A program made the translations under genes and the position numbers. A DNA stretch of 64,000 bases from Mucilaginibacter dorajii (GTDB lineage: Bacteria > Bacteroidota > Bacteroidia > Sphingobacteriales > Sphingobacteriaceae): NCBI RefSeq assembly GCF_024808255.1, contig NZ_JANTYS010000009.1, forward strand, positions 116,815 to 180,814. Direction: 5' to 3'. Within the stretch, counting starts at the first letter, position 1; every line of letters starts with the position of its first letter. The notes under the pieces were generated by a model that ran no database searches, was not told the origin of the DNA, and was given only the letters and a program-made list of their open reading frames with translations. Shown piece by piece: positions 24,997 through 33,059 of this stretch.

Positions 24997-26093
24997 TAAA
25001 TAAAATATTTGACGGGGTTTGTATTTACTTCTGTTAAACGGACGGCAAAGATAGGAAATTTTTTCCGTATTATTTCATACAATAATTGCACCGTAAATTG
25101 TTCACTCTCAAAGTGTCCGATATCTGCTATCACTATCTTTCCTTCGGCATCAAAAAACTCGTGATACTTGTAGTCGGCAGTGATAAAAATGTCAGCTCCG
25201 GCGGCTATGGCATGCTTCAGCAAAAAGCCTCCGGCTCCGCCACAAACAGCCACTTTTTTTATGGGCTTATGGGTAAAAGCGGTATGCCTTATCACGTGCG
25301 TACGCATCTTATCCTTTACATGAAACAGGAATGATTCCTGGTTAGTGGGTACTTCCAATTCGCCAATCATGCCCGCGCCTACCTGCTGGTGCTGATTGGT
25401 TAGGGGTACCAAGTCATAGGCCACCTCCTCGTAAGGGTGGGCTAATATCAAGGCCATGATGATCTTACTCTCCAGGTTAGCCGGGTAAATGGTTTGGATA
25501 CAAATCTCATTTTCCCTGTGCCTCTTGCCTTGCTCACCCACATGTGGGTCGGTAAACTCATTCCCCTTAAAAGTGCCTACACCTTCGGCATTAAAGCTTA
25601 CTTCGCTATAGTTGCCAATATTACCGGCACCTGCCGCAAATAAGGCGTTGCGCACTTCATCGGCATGGCTCTGGGGTACAAAGGTGATGAGCTTTTTAAG
25701 CAGGTTATGTTTGGGAGCTAATATGCGGCAGTTTTTTAAACCCAGGGTATCGGCAATGCGGGTGTTTACGCCCTGCATTACATTATCCAGATTAGTGTGG
25801 ATGGCGTACAACGCAATTCCCTTACGGATCGCCTTTTCCACCACGCGCTCCACGTAAGTTTTACCGTTAAACTTCTTTAATCCACGGAAAACAATGGGAT
25901 GATGGGAGATGATCACCTGGCAGCCGGTGGCAATAGCCTCGTCTACAACGGCCTCGGTACAATCTAAAGATAGCAGAGCCTGGCTGATTTCCTGGTCGGG
26001 ATTACCAACTATGAGGCCGGCGTTATCATAATCTTCCTGGTAAACCAGTGGCGCAAGGCTTTCAAGGTAGGCGGTTAGGGCGGATAATTTCAT
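24996..26093 (-). CDS. Nif3-like dinuclear metal-centre protein
   Basis: 365 aa, the long version of the NIF3/DUF34 family with a PII-like insert in the middle (about residues 130-240). Metal-binding features: NAGLIVGNPDQEI, HHPIVFRGLKKF, AIHTNLDN at the front and CGGAGGFLLKHAIAAGADIF, TADYKYHEF, DIGHFESEQ at the back. Forms hexameric rings; activity suggested as a cyclohydrolase-like or metal chaperone function but unproven. Coupled to the zinc-ribbon gene. Confidence 0.95.
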   Translation of the reverse strand: MKLSALTAYLESLAPLVYQEDYDNAGLIVGNPDQEISQALLSLDCTEAVVDEAIATGCQVIISHHPIVFRGLKKFNGKTYVERVVEKAIRKGIALYAIHTNLDNVMQGVNTRIADTLGLKNCRILAPKHNLLKKLITFVPQSHADEVRNALFAAGAGNIGNYSEVSFNAEGVGTFKGNEFTDPHVGEQGKRHRENEICIQTIYPANLESKIIMALILAHPYEEVAYDLVPLTNQHQQVGAGMIGELEVPTNQESFLFHVKDKMRTHVIRHTAFTHKPIKKVAVCGGAGGFLLKHAIAAGADIFITADYKYHEFFDAEGKIVIADIGHFESEQFTVQLLYEIIRKKFPIFAVRLTEVNTNPVKYFI

Positions 26094-26098
26094 ATATA

Positions 26099-26150
26099 TT
26101 GATATGCTAATATATCAAATATTCATTCTTAAAATAAAATAGTAAATTTG
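26099..26150 (+). promoter_or_regulatory. Promoter and operator-like repeat of the toxin-antitoxin pair
   Basis: TTGATAT (26099-26105) and ATATCAA (26112-26118) form an inverted repeat; TAAATTTG at 26143-26150 fits the -7 consensus. The G of the box lies only three bases before the antitoxin ATG, so the transcript may be leaderless. No clear -33 box. Confidence 0.45.
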
Positions 26151-26153
26151 ATT

Positions 26154-26351
26154 ATGGGAATATTAATAGCACATCCAGAGAACAAAGAAAAATTAGCCGC
26201 TCTTAAAGCCTTTATGAAAGCTTTAAAAATCCGCTTTGAAGAAGGCGAATCTCCTTATGACCCAGAATTTGTAGAAAAGATAAAACGTAGTAAAGAAGAT
26301 TTTAAAGCCGGAAAGTTTAAGGCTATTAAAACCGATGATTTATGGAAATAA
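26154..26351 (+). CDS. Antitoxin of a Txe/YoeB-type pair (DUF2683-like)
   Basis: 65 aa starting MGILIAHPENKEKLAALKAF. The remaining part, KALKIRFEEGESPYDPEFVE and KIKRSKEDFKAGKFKAIKTD, ends in DLWK. This is the usual Bacteroidota antitoxin that precedes Txe/YoeB toxins: a short DNA-binding start and a disordered acidic-basic tail that wraps the toxin. The stop overlaps the toxin start by 10 bases. ATG at 26154 is preferred to a TTG two codons earlier. Confidence 0.85.
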   Translation: MGILIAHPENKEKLAALKAFMKALKIRFEEGESPYDPEFVEKIKRSKEDFKAGKFKAIKTDDLWK

Positions 26352-26605
26352 TCTATTCTGACGAGGCGCAGGAGGATATTGCATATTGGAAAAAATCAGG
26401 CAATAAGGTTATCCAAAAGAAAATCCAACAACTACTAAGTGCCATAGAACAAAGCCCGTTTGAAGGCATAGGTAAGCCAGAAATGCTCAGGCATAACTTA
26501 ACCGGACTTTGGTCAAGGCGAATAAATCAGGAACACAGACTTGTTTATGAGATATTGGAGGATACCCAAACCATCAAGATCCATGCTTTAAGAGGTCATT
26601 ATTAA
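26342..26605 (+). CDS. Txe/YoeB family mRNA-cleaving toxin
   Basis: 87 aa. RelE-superfamily fold with the YoeB signature: EAQEDIAYWKKSGNKVIQKK, PFEGIGKPEMLRHNLTGLWS, RRINQEHRLVYEI and the C-terminal HALRGHY. Catalytic candidates: Glu in QEHR, Arg in RLVYE and the His84 near the C-terminus. Cleaves mRNA at the ribosomal A site. Autoregulated by the complex with its antitoxin, overlapping upstream. Confidence 0.95.
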   Translation: MEIIYSDEAQEDIAYWKKSGNKVIQKKIQQLLSAIEQSPFEGIGKPEMLRHNLTGLWSRRINQEHRLVYEILEDTQTIKIHALRGHY

Positions 26606-26607
26606 CG

Positions 26608-27012
26608 CTATCCCTGCTTACTCATAGCTGCCATCCTATGGCTTTCGTAAGCCATATTTTTATTATACTCCAGGGTAAGGGATTTATTGTTCACCAGGTC
26701 AATAATAGTACCTATCCAGCAAAAGCCGATGGTGAAAAAGTAAACCAGCCCCATTCCTATCTGCCCTAAAACAAAACGGTGTATGCCGGCAAAGCCCACA
26801 AAACCGAGCAGCGTAAAAATCAAAATCTCCTGCGAGTTTTTACGTTTGCTGCTGTAAACCATATAAAAATACTTTTTCTGGCTGTCATCCAAAGCGGCGG
26901 TGGCTTGCTGTAAAAAGGCCATCTCCTCGGCGGTCATATCCTGAAAATTCATATATGGATCTGGGTACATGTTCATATAGGTGTGCGGGTTAAGATTTAT
27001 GCGTTTTTCCAA
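26608..27012 (-). CDS. TM2 domain protein
   Basis: 134 aa. The C-terminal half is a TM2 domain of two membrane helices: FTLLGFVGFAGIHRFVLGQI then GMGLVYFFTIGFCWIGTIID, with the conserved GIHRFYLG-like loop (here GIHRFVLG). The N-terminal 60 residues are soluble and helical (DMTAEEMAFLQQATAALDDS). The start could also be the Met at residue 13. Role unknown. Its stop lies 3 bases from the toxin stop, converging. Its upstream side faces repeat copy B. Confidence 0.88.
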   Translation of the reverse strand: MEKRINLNPHTYMNMYPDPYMNFQDMTAEEMAFLQQATAALDDSQKKYFYMVYSSKRKNSQEILIFTLLGFVGFAGIHRFVLGQIGMGLVYFFTIGFCWIGTIIDLVNNKSLTLEYNKNMAYESHRMAAMSKQG

Positions 27013-27044
27013 ATTTAATACTTTTCCTATAAAAACAATAGAAG

Positions 27045-27155
27045 AGGCCCCTCTAAATCTCCCCTGAAGGGGAGACTTTTGATTCGCACATTGTTATTAA
27101 CACCCGTAAAGCCGTATACTAATCAAAAGTTCCCCCTTCAGGGGGTTAGGGGGCT
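27045..27155. repeat. CCCCCTAAAGGGG palindromic element, copy B
   Basis: About 111 bases between divergent genes. CTCCCCTGAAGGGGAG plus CTTTTGATT on the left mirrors AATCAAAAG plus CCCCCTTCAGGGGG on the right, then TTAGGGGGC. The inner part has no clear hairpin, unlike copies A and C. The glnS start codon follows 22 bases later. Confidence 0.75.
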
Positions 27156-27176
27156 TTTTTTTATTATTTTTGCCCT

Positions 27177-28844
27177 ATGAGCGAAGAAAGATCACTGAAC
27201 TTTATAGAAGAAATTGTTGAAGAAGATATAGCTGCCGGCAAGCATAACGGCCGGGTATTAACCCGTTTCCCGCCCGAGCCTAATGGTTACCTGCACATTG
27301 GGCACGCTAAATCCATCTGCTTAAACTTTGGACTGGCACAAAAATACAATGGCAAAACCAACCTCCGTTTTGATGATACAAATCCTGTTAAAGAGGATGT
27401 TGAATACGTAGATAGCATTAAAGAAGACGTTAAATGGCTGGGCTTTACCTGGGCCGAAGAACTTTACGCCTCTGATTATTTCGACCAGCTTTATGATTTC
27501 GCAGTAGCGCTTATTAAAGCCGACCTGGCTTATGTGGATGACAGCACCGCCGAAGAAATTGCCCATCAAAAAGGCACCCCTACCGAACCCGGCGTACCCA
27601 ACCAGTACCGCAGCCGTTCGGTAGAAGAAAACCTGCAGCTGTTTGCCGATATGAAAGCCGGCAAATACCCCGATGGCGCTAAAGTACTGCGTGCCAAGGT
27701 CGACCTTACCGCACCCAATATGCACCTGCGCGATCCTTTGATGTACCGCATTAAGCACGCCCATCACCACCGTACCGGCGATGCCTGGTGCATATACCCC
27801 ATGTATGATTTTGCCCACGGGCAATCTGATGCTATCGAGCAAATAACCCACTCGGTTTGTACGCTGGAGTTTATCCCCCACCGTGCGCTGTATGATTGGT
27901 TTATTGAGCGCCTCAGCATCTTCCCGTCTAAACAATACGAGTTTGCCCGCCTTAACCTCAACTATACGGTAATGAGCAAGCGCAAGTTGCTGCAATTAGT
28001 GGTTGAAGGTCATGTTGATGGCTGGGATGATCCGCGCATGCCTACCATTAGCGGCTTACGTCGTCGTGGTTATACGCCTGCCAGTATCCGCGAGTTTTGC
28101 GAACGTATTGGCGTGGCCAAACGCGAAAACATGATAGATGTTGGCTTGCTGGAGTTTTGCATACGCGAGGATTTGAACAAAACCGCGTGGCGACGGATGG
28201 CTGTGTTAGACCCTATTAAATGTATCCTCACCAACTATCCCGAAGGTGAAACTGAGATCTTCCACGGCGAGAACAATCCCGAAGCCGAGGATGGCGACGG
28301 CAGCCGCGAGTTTCCGTTTAGCCGCGAACTATGGATTGAGCGGGAAGACTTTATGGAAGTACCGCCCAAGAAATTCTTCCGACTGGGTGTTGGGCTGATG
28401 GTGAGGCTAAAGAGCGCTTATATCATTAAGTGCGATAGCTTTGTGAAAGATGCCGATGGCAACGTAACCGAAATTCATTGTACCTACCTGCCCGAATCAA
28501 AATCGGGCAATGATACCAGCGGTATCAACGTAAAGGGCACCATCCACTGGGTGAGCGTACCACACGCCAAAACCGCCGAAGTGCGTCTGTACGACCGCCT
28601 TTTCCAGGTAGAGAACCCACAAAGCGAGGAGGGCGACTTTAAAGATTACATCAACCCAAACAGTCTGCATATTATCCCAACCGCGTACATCGAACCCGAC
28701 CTGGCCAACGCCACACCCGGCACCGCCGTACAGTTCATGCGCAAAGGATACTTTACTTTAGATAAATACTCAACCAATGAAAAGCTGATCTTTAACAGAA
28801 CGGTGACTTTGAAGGATGGGTGGAAGAGCCCCCCAGCCCCCTAA
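27177..28844 (+). CDS. glnS: Glutaminyl-tRNA synthetase
   Basis: 555 aa, class I synthetase. [20 protein letters not shown] holds the HIGH motif (residues 40-43) and [10 protein letters not shown] the KMSKS loop (near 266-270). The anticodon-binding beta barrels fill the C-terminal half ([20 protein letters not shown] onward). The last five residues, SPPAP, and the stop codon are encoded inside repeat copy C, so the natural C-terminus has been replaced by repeat sequence; this should be harmless because the barrel is complete. A TATTTTTG box lies five bases before the ATG, hinting at a very short leader. Confidence 0.98.
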   Translation: MSEERSLNFIEEIVEEDIAAGKHNGRVLTRFPPEPNGYLHIGHAKSICLNFGLAQKYNGKTNLRFDDTNPVKEDVEYVDSIKEDVKWLGFTWAEELYASDYFDQLYDFAVALIKADLAYVDDSTAEEIAHQKGTPTEPGVPNQYRSRSVEENLQLFADMKAGKYPDGAKVLRAKVDLTAPNMHLRDPLMYRIKHAHHHRTGDAWCIYPMYDFAHGQSDAIEQITHSVCTLEFIPHRALYDWFIERLSIFPSKQYEFARLNLNYTVMSKRKLLQLVVEGHVDGWDDPRMPTISGLRRRGYTPASIREFCERIGVAKRENMIDVGLLEFCIREDLNKTAWRRMAVLDPIKCILTNYPEGETEIFHGENNPEAEDGDGSREFPFSRELWIEREDFMEVPPKKFFRLGVGLMVRLKSAYIIKCDSFVKDADGNVTEIHCTYLPESKSGNDTSGINVKGTIHWVSVPHAKTAEVRLYDRLFQVENPQSEEGDFKDYINPNSLHIIPTAYIEPDLANATPGTAVQFMRKGYFTLDKYSTNEKLIFNRTVTLKDGWKSPPAP

Positions 28845-28942
28845 AGGGGGAGCAAAAAAACATATTTGCCTGGCACAAAGTGCCGGGCTTTTTTGTGCGC
28901 CACGCAAATCAAAAAGTTCCCCCTTTAGGGGGTTAGGGGGCA
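28827..28942. repeat. CCCCCTAAAGGGG palindromic element, copy C
   Basis: About 116 bases between converging glnS and amidase genes. The left end AGCCCCCTAAAGGGGGAGC and right end TCCCCCTTTAGGGGGTTAGG are inverted copies; an inner AATCAAAAAG arm is kept on the right. Both ends contain GCCCCCTAA reading inward, so they give Ala-Pro-stop to both genes. The core carries a terminator. Confidence 0.8.
28869..28894 (+). terminator. Terminator within repeat copy C
   Basis: CCTGGCAC, loop AAA, GTGCCGGG (one mismatch), then CTTTTTT; 25 bases after the glnS stop. Confidence 0.7.
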
Positions 28943-29769
28943 TACTTCCTATACACATTATACAGCACATTCAAATCCAGCTGACCCATTACGGGGCTGT
29001 CTTCAATTTGTACAAAGTGGCGTTTAAAGGCGGTTATGGCGGCGGGTAGGTTGCTGGTATCGTAGCCTATCAGGCGCAGGGCGGTGGCATAGTCGAAGTT
29101 GTCGGGTGGTAGTTCCAGCAGTTCGTCGGGCCAGTAGCCGAAGCCTTTGGCGGCAAGCAGTTTCCAGGGGAACAGCGGTCCCGGATCGGGCTTGCGGGCG
29201 GGGGCAATATCCTGGTGACCAATAAAATTGGCCGTAGGTATATTATAAGCCTTTTTAAGCTGGGTAAGCAGCGCCAGCACACTCTTTATCTGTACATCGG
29301 TAAAAGGCTCGTGGCCGTTGTTATCAATCTCAATACCTATCGAGCAGCTGTTCATATCGGTAATGCTGCCCCATTTGCTAATGCCGGCCTGCCAGGCGCG
29401 CAGGTAATCGTTAAGCATGTGCACCACTTTGCCATCCTTGCCCACCACGTAATGGGCGCTCACCTGTGGTTTAACCAGCGTAAAGGTTTTTATGGTTTGC
29501 GCCAGCGAATCCTGGGCTGTGTAGTGGATAATTACATAGTTGGGCTTGCGGGCATTAAAATTAACCGTACCTATAAACTCGCTTGGGATGGGCGCACCCA
29601 GGCTATCAACCAGCACAGCAGGCTGCTCACGGCCAAGCACCTCCAATACCGAATCTGTTTGATGGCTGTACACTTTGTTGGTAGCCGCGTAAGGCAGTAC
29701 CTTTGGCGAACACGCCCCCAAACCAGCAACAACAGCAAACAGTAATATAATATAGATGGTATTTTTCAT
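28933..29769 (-). CDS. Lipoprotein N-acetylmuramoyl-L-alanine amidase
   Basis: 278 aa from the ATG at 29769, which starts a lipoprotein signal (MKNTIYIILLFAVVAGLGAC, lipobox Cys20); an earlier Met 37 codons upstream gives no signal and is rejected. Amidase_2 (AmpD-like) domain: YVIIHYTAQDS (zinc His), SAHYVVGKDG, CSIGIEIDNNG, and NFIGHQDIAPARKPDPG (His and Asp zinc ligands). It cleaves between muramic acid and the stem peptide, probably in wall recycling or turnover at the outer membrane. Its C-terminus YRKYAP and stop codon come from repeat copy C. Confidence 0.93.
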   Translation of the reverse strand: MKNTIYIILLFAVVAGLGACSPKVLPYAATNKVYSHQTDSVLEVLGREQPAVLVDSLGAPIPSEFIGTVNFNARKPNYVIIHYTAQDSLAQTIKTFTLVKPQVSAHYVVGKDGKVVHMLNDYLRAWQAGISKWGSITDMNSCSIGIEIDNNGHEPFTDVQIKSVLALLTQLKKAYNIPTANFIGHQDIAPARKPDPGPLFPWKLLAAKGFGYWPDELLELPPDNFDYATALRLIGYDTSNLPAAITAFKRHFVQIEDSPVMGQLDLNVLYNVYRKYAP

Positions 29770-30118
29770 GAGCACGGTACTTAAAGCTAAAGTAAGCAAA
29801 TAACGCACCGAAGCCCAAAATGTGACGACCAAAATATTGAGGGTGGGGATTGGCGTAGTCAAAAGTGTTGCGTTGCGCAACAGGTATGTGAGTTATTAAA
29901 TTACATCCTATTAATAATCAAGGTGTTCGCAATTTTGATGTTTTGCAAAACCGAAACAGTTTAAGAAATCAAGTGGTAATACTACCTGCTGCCTGGTACT
30001 TAAACCGGTGTTTTAGAGGGTGGAAATCCGAAGTCTATGCAAACGTCCGCCAGTCCAAAAGCCCCGCCCCTTCATTTCCCGGCAGTATGCCTAAATTAGA
30101 AAACCGCGGTATCATTAT

Positions 30119-30964
30119 TTACTTCTTCGGTTTTCCGCCGGTTTTAGAAACTTTCTTTTCATCACTCTCTAATCTGCGCTCCAGCTTTTTAACATCTTCG
30201 GCGGCAGGTAGCGATTCTGGTCTTACACCTCTTTGCAGTAAAATATCCCTTACGGCCTTGTTATTGTCGATATGTTCCTTTGAGATTTGCGTGTTATTGT
30301 TCAAATCCTTTTCGATAACATTGTGACTGGTCAATTCGTTGGCAAAATCTTTGGCTTTAATGGTTAATGTGGGCAGAAAATCTGCCAAAGGCTTGGCAGG
30401 GGGAACTCCCAACTTCTTTTTCATGTCGTTTGTGCTGAATCCTCCAAACAAGGCCTGATCGCCTTTCGACCGGATGATCGCAAACCCCGCGCTATCAACA
30501 CCACGTTCATATAATATCCCCGATAATTTCTTTTCAGATTTTGTAAGTTTTTCGCGGGCTGTAACGCGTTCAACATCTATTAACCGTTGTTCAATAATTT
30601 CCTGCTTGCGGGTTTGCACAGCAAAGTAAGTTTGTGCGAAGGCGATTGCTTGTTTTGCCGGATCGCCGTTTTGCGCGATGAGGTAACAGGCATAGCGGGT
30701 TAATGCGATGTCCTCTACCTCCCGTTTTGCGCCTTTCGCAATCTCGATCATTTTGCCGACGTCGGCAAAATGATCAGAGACACTGGAATCGGCATTTTCA
30801 CATGCTTTCTTTGCTTTATCAATTACATTCAGGAAGTTATTCCACTTCGTGTAACCCAGTATTTCCTGCAAATCTCTCGCGCTCCAACATTCTATTCCAT
30901 TAAAATCGTAACAGGCATGTTCAAACTTGCTAAATAGCTCTAATATAACTTCCTTCTTCATCAT
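30119..30964 (-). CDS. dinD: DNA damage-inducible protein D (DinD)
   Basis: 281 aa. DinD features: [60 protein letters not shown] and the [20 protein letters not shown] helix, then [13 protein letters not shown]. Related to phage BRO/antirepressor domains. E. coli DinD is SOS-induced and inhibits RecA-filament activity. No SOS box could be identified here. A perfect 30-base palindrome is embedded in the coding sequence over the [11 protein letters not shown] segment. Sits at the edge of the defence island. Confidence 0.93.
   Translation of the reverse strand: MMKKEVILELFSKFEHACYDFNGIECWSARDLQEILGYTKWNNFLNVIDKAKKACENADSSVSDHFADVGKMIEIAKGAKREVEDIALTRYACYLIAQNGDPAKQAIAFAQTYFAVQTRKQEIIEQRLIDVERVTAREKLTKSEKKLSGILYERGVDSAGFAIIRSKGDQALFGGFSTNDMKKKLGVPPAKPLADFLPTLTIKAKDFANELTSHNVIEKDLNNNTQISKEHIDNNKAVRDILLQRGVRPESLPAAEDVKKLERRLESDEKKVSKTGGKPKK
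30746..30775. repeat. Perfect 30-base palindrome inside dinD
   Basis: Left half GATCATTTTGCCGAC is followed directly by its reverse complement. It lies over codons for [10 protein letters not shown], a conserved segment of the protein. Confidence 0.85.
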
Positions 30965-31002
30965 CTATTAAAAAAGCAATATAGTCAATTAGTATTGCCC
31001 CG

Positions 31003-31311
31003 TCATATCTCAATTTCCAACAACTCTACAAAACCCAGCACATCCATTTTCATGCTCACCGGGGCGGCAGTGAGTCCAATGCTTTCAAATTCGTGCCAGG
31101 TGGGGTCGGTTTCGGGGTTAAAGGTGTTGGGGGTTAAATCGGGGATGCCGGCATGGGCGACGTAAAACCAGGTTTGGTCTATGAGGTTGGATCGGATGAG
31201 CGCGGTTAGTTCTGCCAGACCCAAACCTGTTGGGTTTGCCAATACCACCGAACCATATTTTTTGTAATTACCGCCATCGCGGTAGAGGTAGTTGAACTGA
31301 ATGTTTGCCAT
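31003..31311 (-). CDS. Small conserved hypothetical protein
   Basis: 102 aa: FNYLYRDGGNYKKYGSVVLA, then LAELTALIRSNLIDQTWFYV, GIPDLTPNTFNPETDPTWHE and FESIGLTAAPV. The layout (NYLYRDxxNYKxYG at the start and DPTWHEFESI near the end) recurs in many bacteria as an unnamed family; I know no function. Directly beside dinD and the next small gene, at the border of the restriction island. Confidence 0.7.
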   Translation of the reverse strand: MANIQFNYLYRDGGNYKKYGSVVLANPTGLGLAELTALIRSNLIDQTWFYVAHAGIPDLTPNTFNPETDPTWHEFESIGLTAAPVSMKMDVLGFVELLEIEI

Positions 31312-31377
31312 TCGGCAATTTAGCAGGATGGTTTGGGGTGAGCAATCGGAGATAAGTGACCTTTTACCTTGATGGAC

Positions 31378-31620
31378 TTATGCTACAACCCTATTTTCCT
31401 CAACCTGACGAAGCAATATTTCTTTGCCTTCCTCAAGCGACATTATGTTGCCTAATTCTTTTAAAGATTGCTCGTCGTTGTAAATGCCGTTGGGATCATT
31501 CCACGATAGCCATTCTATCAAATCTTCACAAGTCATTTTGTTTACCAAAGCGATTAACTCTGCGTTTGGTAAATCTGTTAAGGATTGATAATTAATACCG
31601 AAGTTTGTTAAATAGCTCAT
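31378..31620 (-). CDS. Small hypothetical protein
   Basis: 80 aa, soluble, acidic. It contains LTDLPNAELIALVNKMTCED and LIEWLSWNDPNGIYNDEQSL, which suggests helices with a WNDPNGxY motif. No family recognised. Base composition is closer to the AT-rich island than to housekeeping genes. Same strand as its neighbours, 66 bases from the 102 aa gene. Confidence 0.6.
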   Translation of the reverse strand: MSYLTNFGINYQSLTDLPNAELIALVNKMTCEDLIEWLSWNDPNGIYNDEQSLKELGNIMSLEEGKEILLRQVEENRVVA

Positions 31621-31706
31621 AATTAAAAATACTCTAATTGAATATAAAAAGCAAACTTTTCCTGGAAATTATATCGTTAAAACAAGGTTTATTTTTCGTT
31701 ACACAT

Positions 31707-33059
31707 TTATTTTGATGCTCCGATAAATTCTGTAATCTGATTTCCTGAAAAAGGTATTTGAGCAATATAATGTTTGAAAAGAATATCTGGATTCAAGTAA
31801 ACATTGTAAATAGGCTTATCTATTGCTTGGTTTTCTATTGATACAGAGCCGATAAATTCCATCAGTTTAAACGATCCTATTAAACCAGGAAAAATTAATA
31901 TGTTTAAATAAGAGGTTGGATAATTTAGCCATTCGGCACCAGAAGTGGTTCTACCTAAAATAAATTGATAAAAATATTGTTTGATGATATCTCCGACGCC
32001 AGGATTATTATCCGCCCTTTGGCTAATATCATCAAACTTGAACATATAGTATTTCGCATCAATAATTAGCATGATGGAATTTTGCGCATCTTTTACCCAT
32101 CTTATAACATCCGGCCTTACGGTGTGCTTTTCGGAAATAATTGTTTTATCTTTATTGATCCACTTAGGGGTAGATAAATAGGATTTGTAAGCCTGATATT
32201 GATTTTGGAAACAGAAGCTTACACCCGATTCCCATACGTGTTCAAATTTATTTTTTCCATATAACGTATACACATTATCCCCATAAGCGCCATTTGAATT
32301 AATAAGTTCAGCGAGCATTTTGAGTAAACGTATATTTCTGTCATTAAATGTTATTCTGAGCTCTTTTTCAATTGTATACAGCAAAAAGTTTTTTTCACCA
32401 ATATCTTCCAGCGACAGCGATTGTTCATCACTATTATCCACATTTATATCCAACAGTTCTGAATACTTATCTGCACAATAATTAATCGCCCATCTATGAA
32501 TTTTACCGATGATGTTATTGGACACATATTGATTTTCAAAGCTAAATAACTCAAAATAATATGGATATTTAGTTACAACAGGATATGTGTTTTCAATTGT
32601 ATAATCCCATAATGTTTCATTGTCAGAATTAGGTACAATATTCTGTTGGATCAAACTCCATATACCATTTTGGAGATAATCATTTAAAATAAGATCAGCA
32701 AGTGAAATTTCGCTACTAAATGCATGTGACGAACAATTTATTAGATCTGAATCTGGAATATCTAAATTAATGTTATTTTGATATATCTTCAGAACTTTGA
32801 TTAACTTTTTTGCCTGAGCGATATACTCCCTATCCAAATTAAGTTGATTTTTTAAATACTTAGGAAGAATGCAAAACAAAGTTGTAGCATTTGCCGCTAT
32901 CCCACAATATGAAAAACTGACGGTTTCAAAAGAAACCGATAGATAATTGTTTTCCAAAAAAAAATCATAAAGAATCCCCAGGCTAGTCTTTATAGCGGCC
33001 AAGCTGTATTGCTCAGCTTGTTCAAAAAGAAAAGTTATTCCGTTGTCTGTTTGGTGCAT
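31707..33059 (-). CDS. LlaJI-type restriction endonuclease subunit (McrC-like partner)
   Basis: 450 aa. The N-terminal part is a helical/beta module; the C-terminal part has a PD-(D/E)xK nuclease core: VRPDVIRW (Asp317) and LIIDAKYY (Asp334, Lys336), followed by a helix with Q and R. This is the pattern of LlaJI R2 and McrC-like subunits that cut DNA under control of a McrB-like ATPase. The ATPase gene ends on the same base as this gene starts (TAATG), so both are coupled. Few charged codons and high AT content point to recent transfer. The LlaJI assignment is moderately sure. Confidence 0.8.
   Translation of the reverse strand: MHQTDNGITFLFEQAEQYSLAAIKTSLGILYDFFLENNYLSVSFETVSFSYCGIAANATTLFCILPKYLKNQLNLDREYIAQAKKLIKVLKIYQNNINLDIPDSDLINCSSHAFSSEISLADLILNDYLQNGIWSLIQQNIVPNSDNETLWDYTIENTYPVVTKYPYYFELFSFENQYVSNNIIGKIHRWAINYCADKYSELLDINVDNSDEQSLSLEDIGEKNFLLYTIEKELRITFNDRNIRLLKMLAELINSNGAYGDNVYTLYGKNKFEHVWESGVSFCFQNQYQAYKSYLSTPKWINKDKTIISEKHTVRPDVIRWVKDAQNSIMLIIDAKYYMFKFDDISQRADNNPGVGDIIKQYFYQFILGRTTSGAEWLNYPTSYLNILIFPGLIGSFKLMEFIGSVSIENQAIDKPIYNVYLNPDILFKHYIAQIPFSGNQITEFIGASK

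Noticed and set aside
27165..27172. TATTTTTG as the main glnS promoter
   Set aside because: It ends four bases before the ATG with no -33 box at the right spacing (that position is in the G run of the repeat), so it is weak evidence only.
29943..30326. A 127-residue plus-strand frame upstream of and over the dinD end
   Set aside because: Most of it is opposite dinD; composition is not protein-like and no start signals are seen. Region 29881-30118 otherwise holds nothing I can name.
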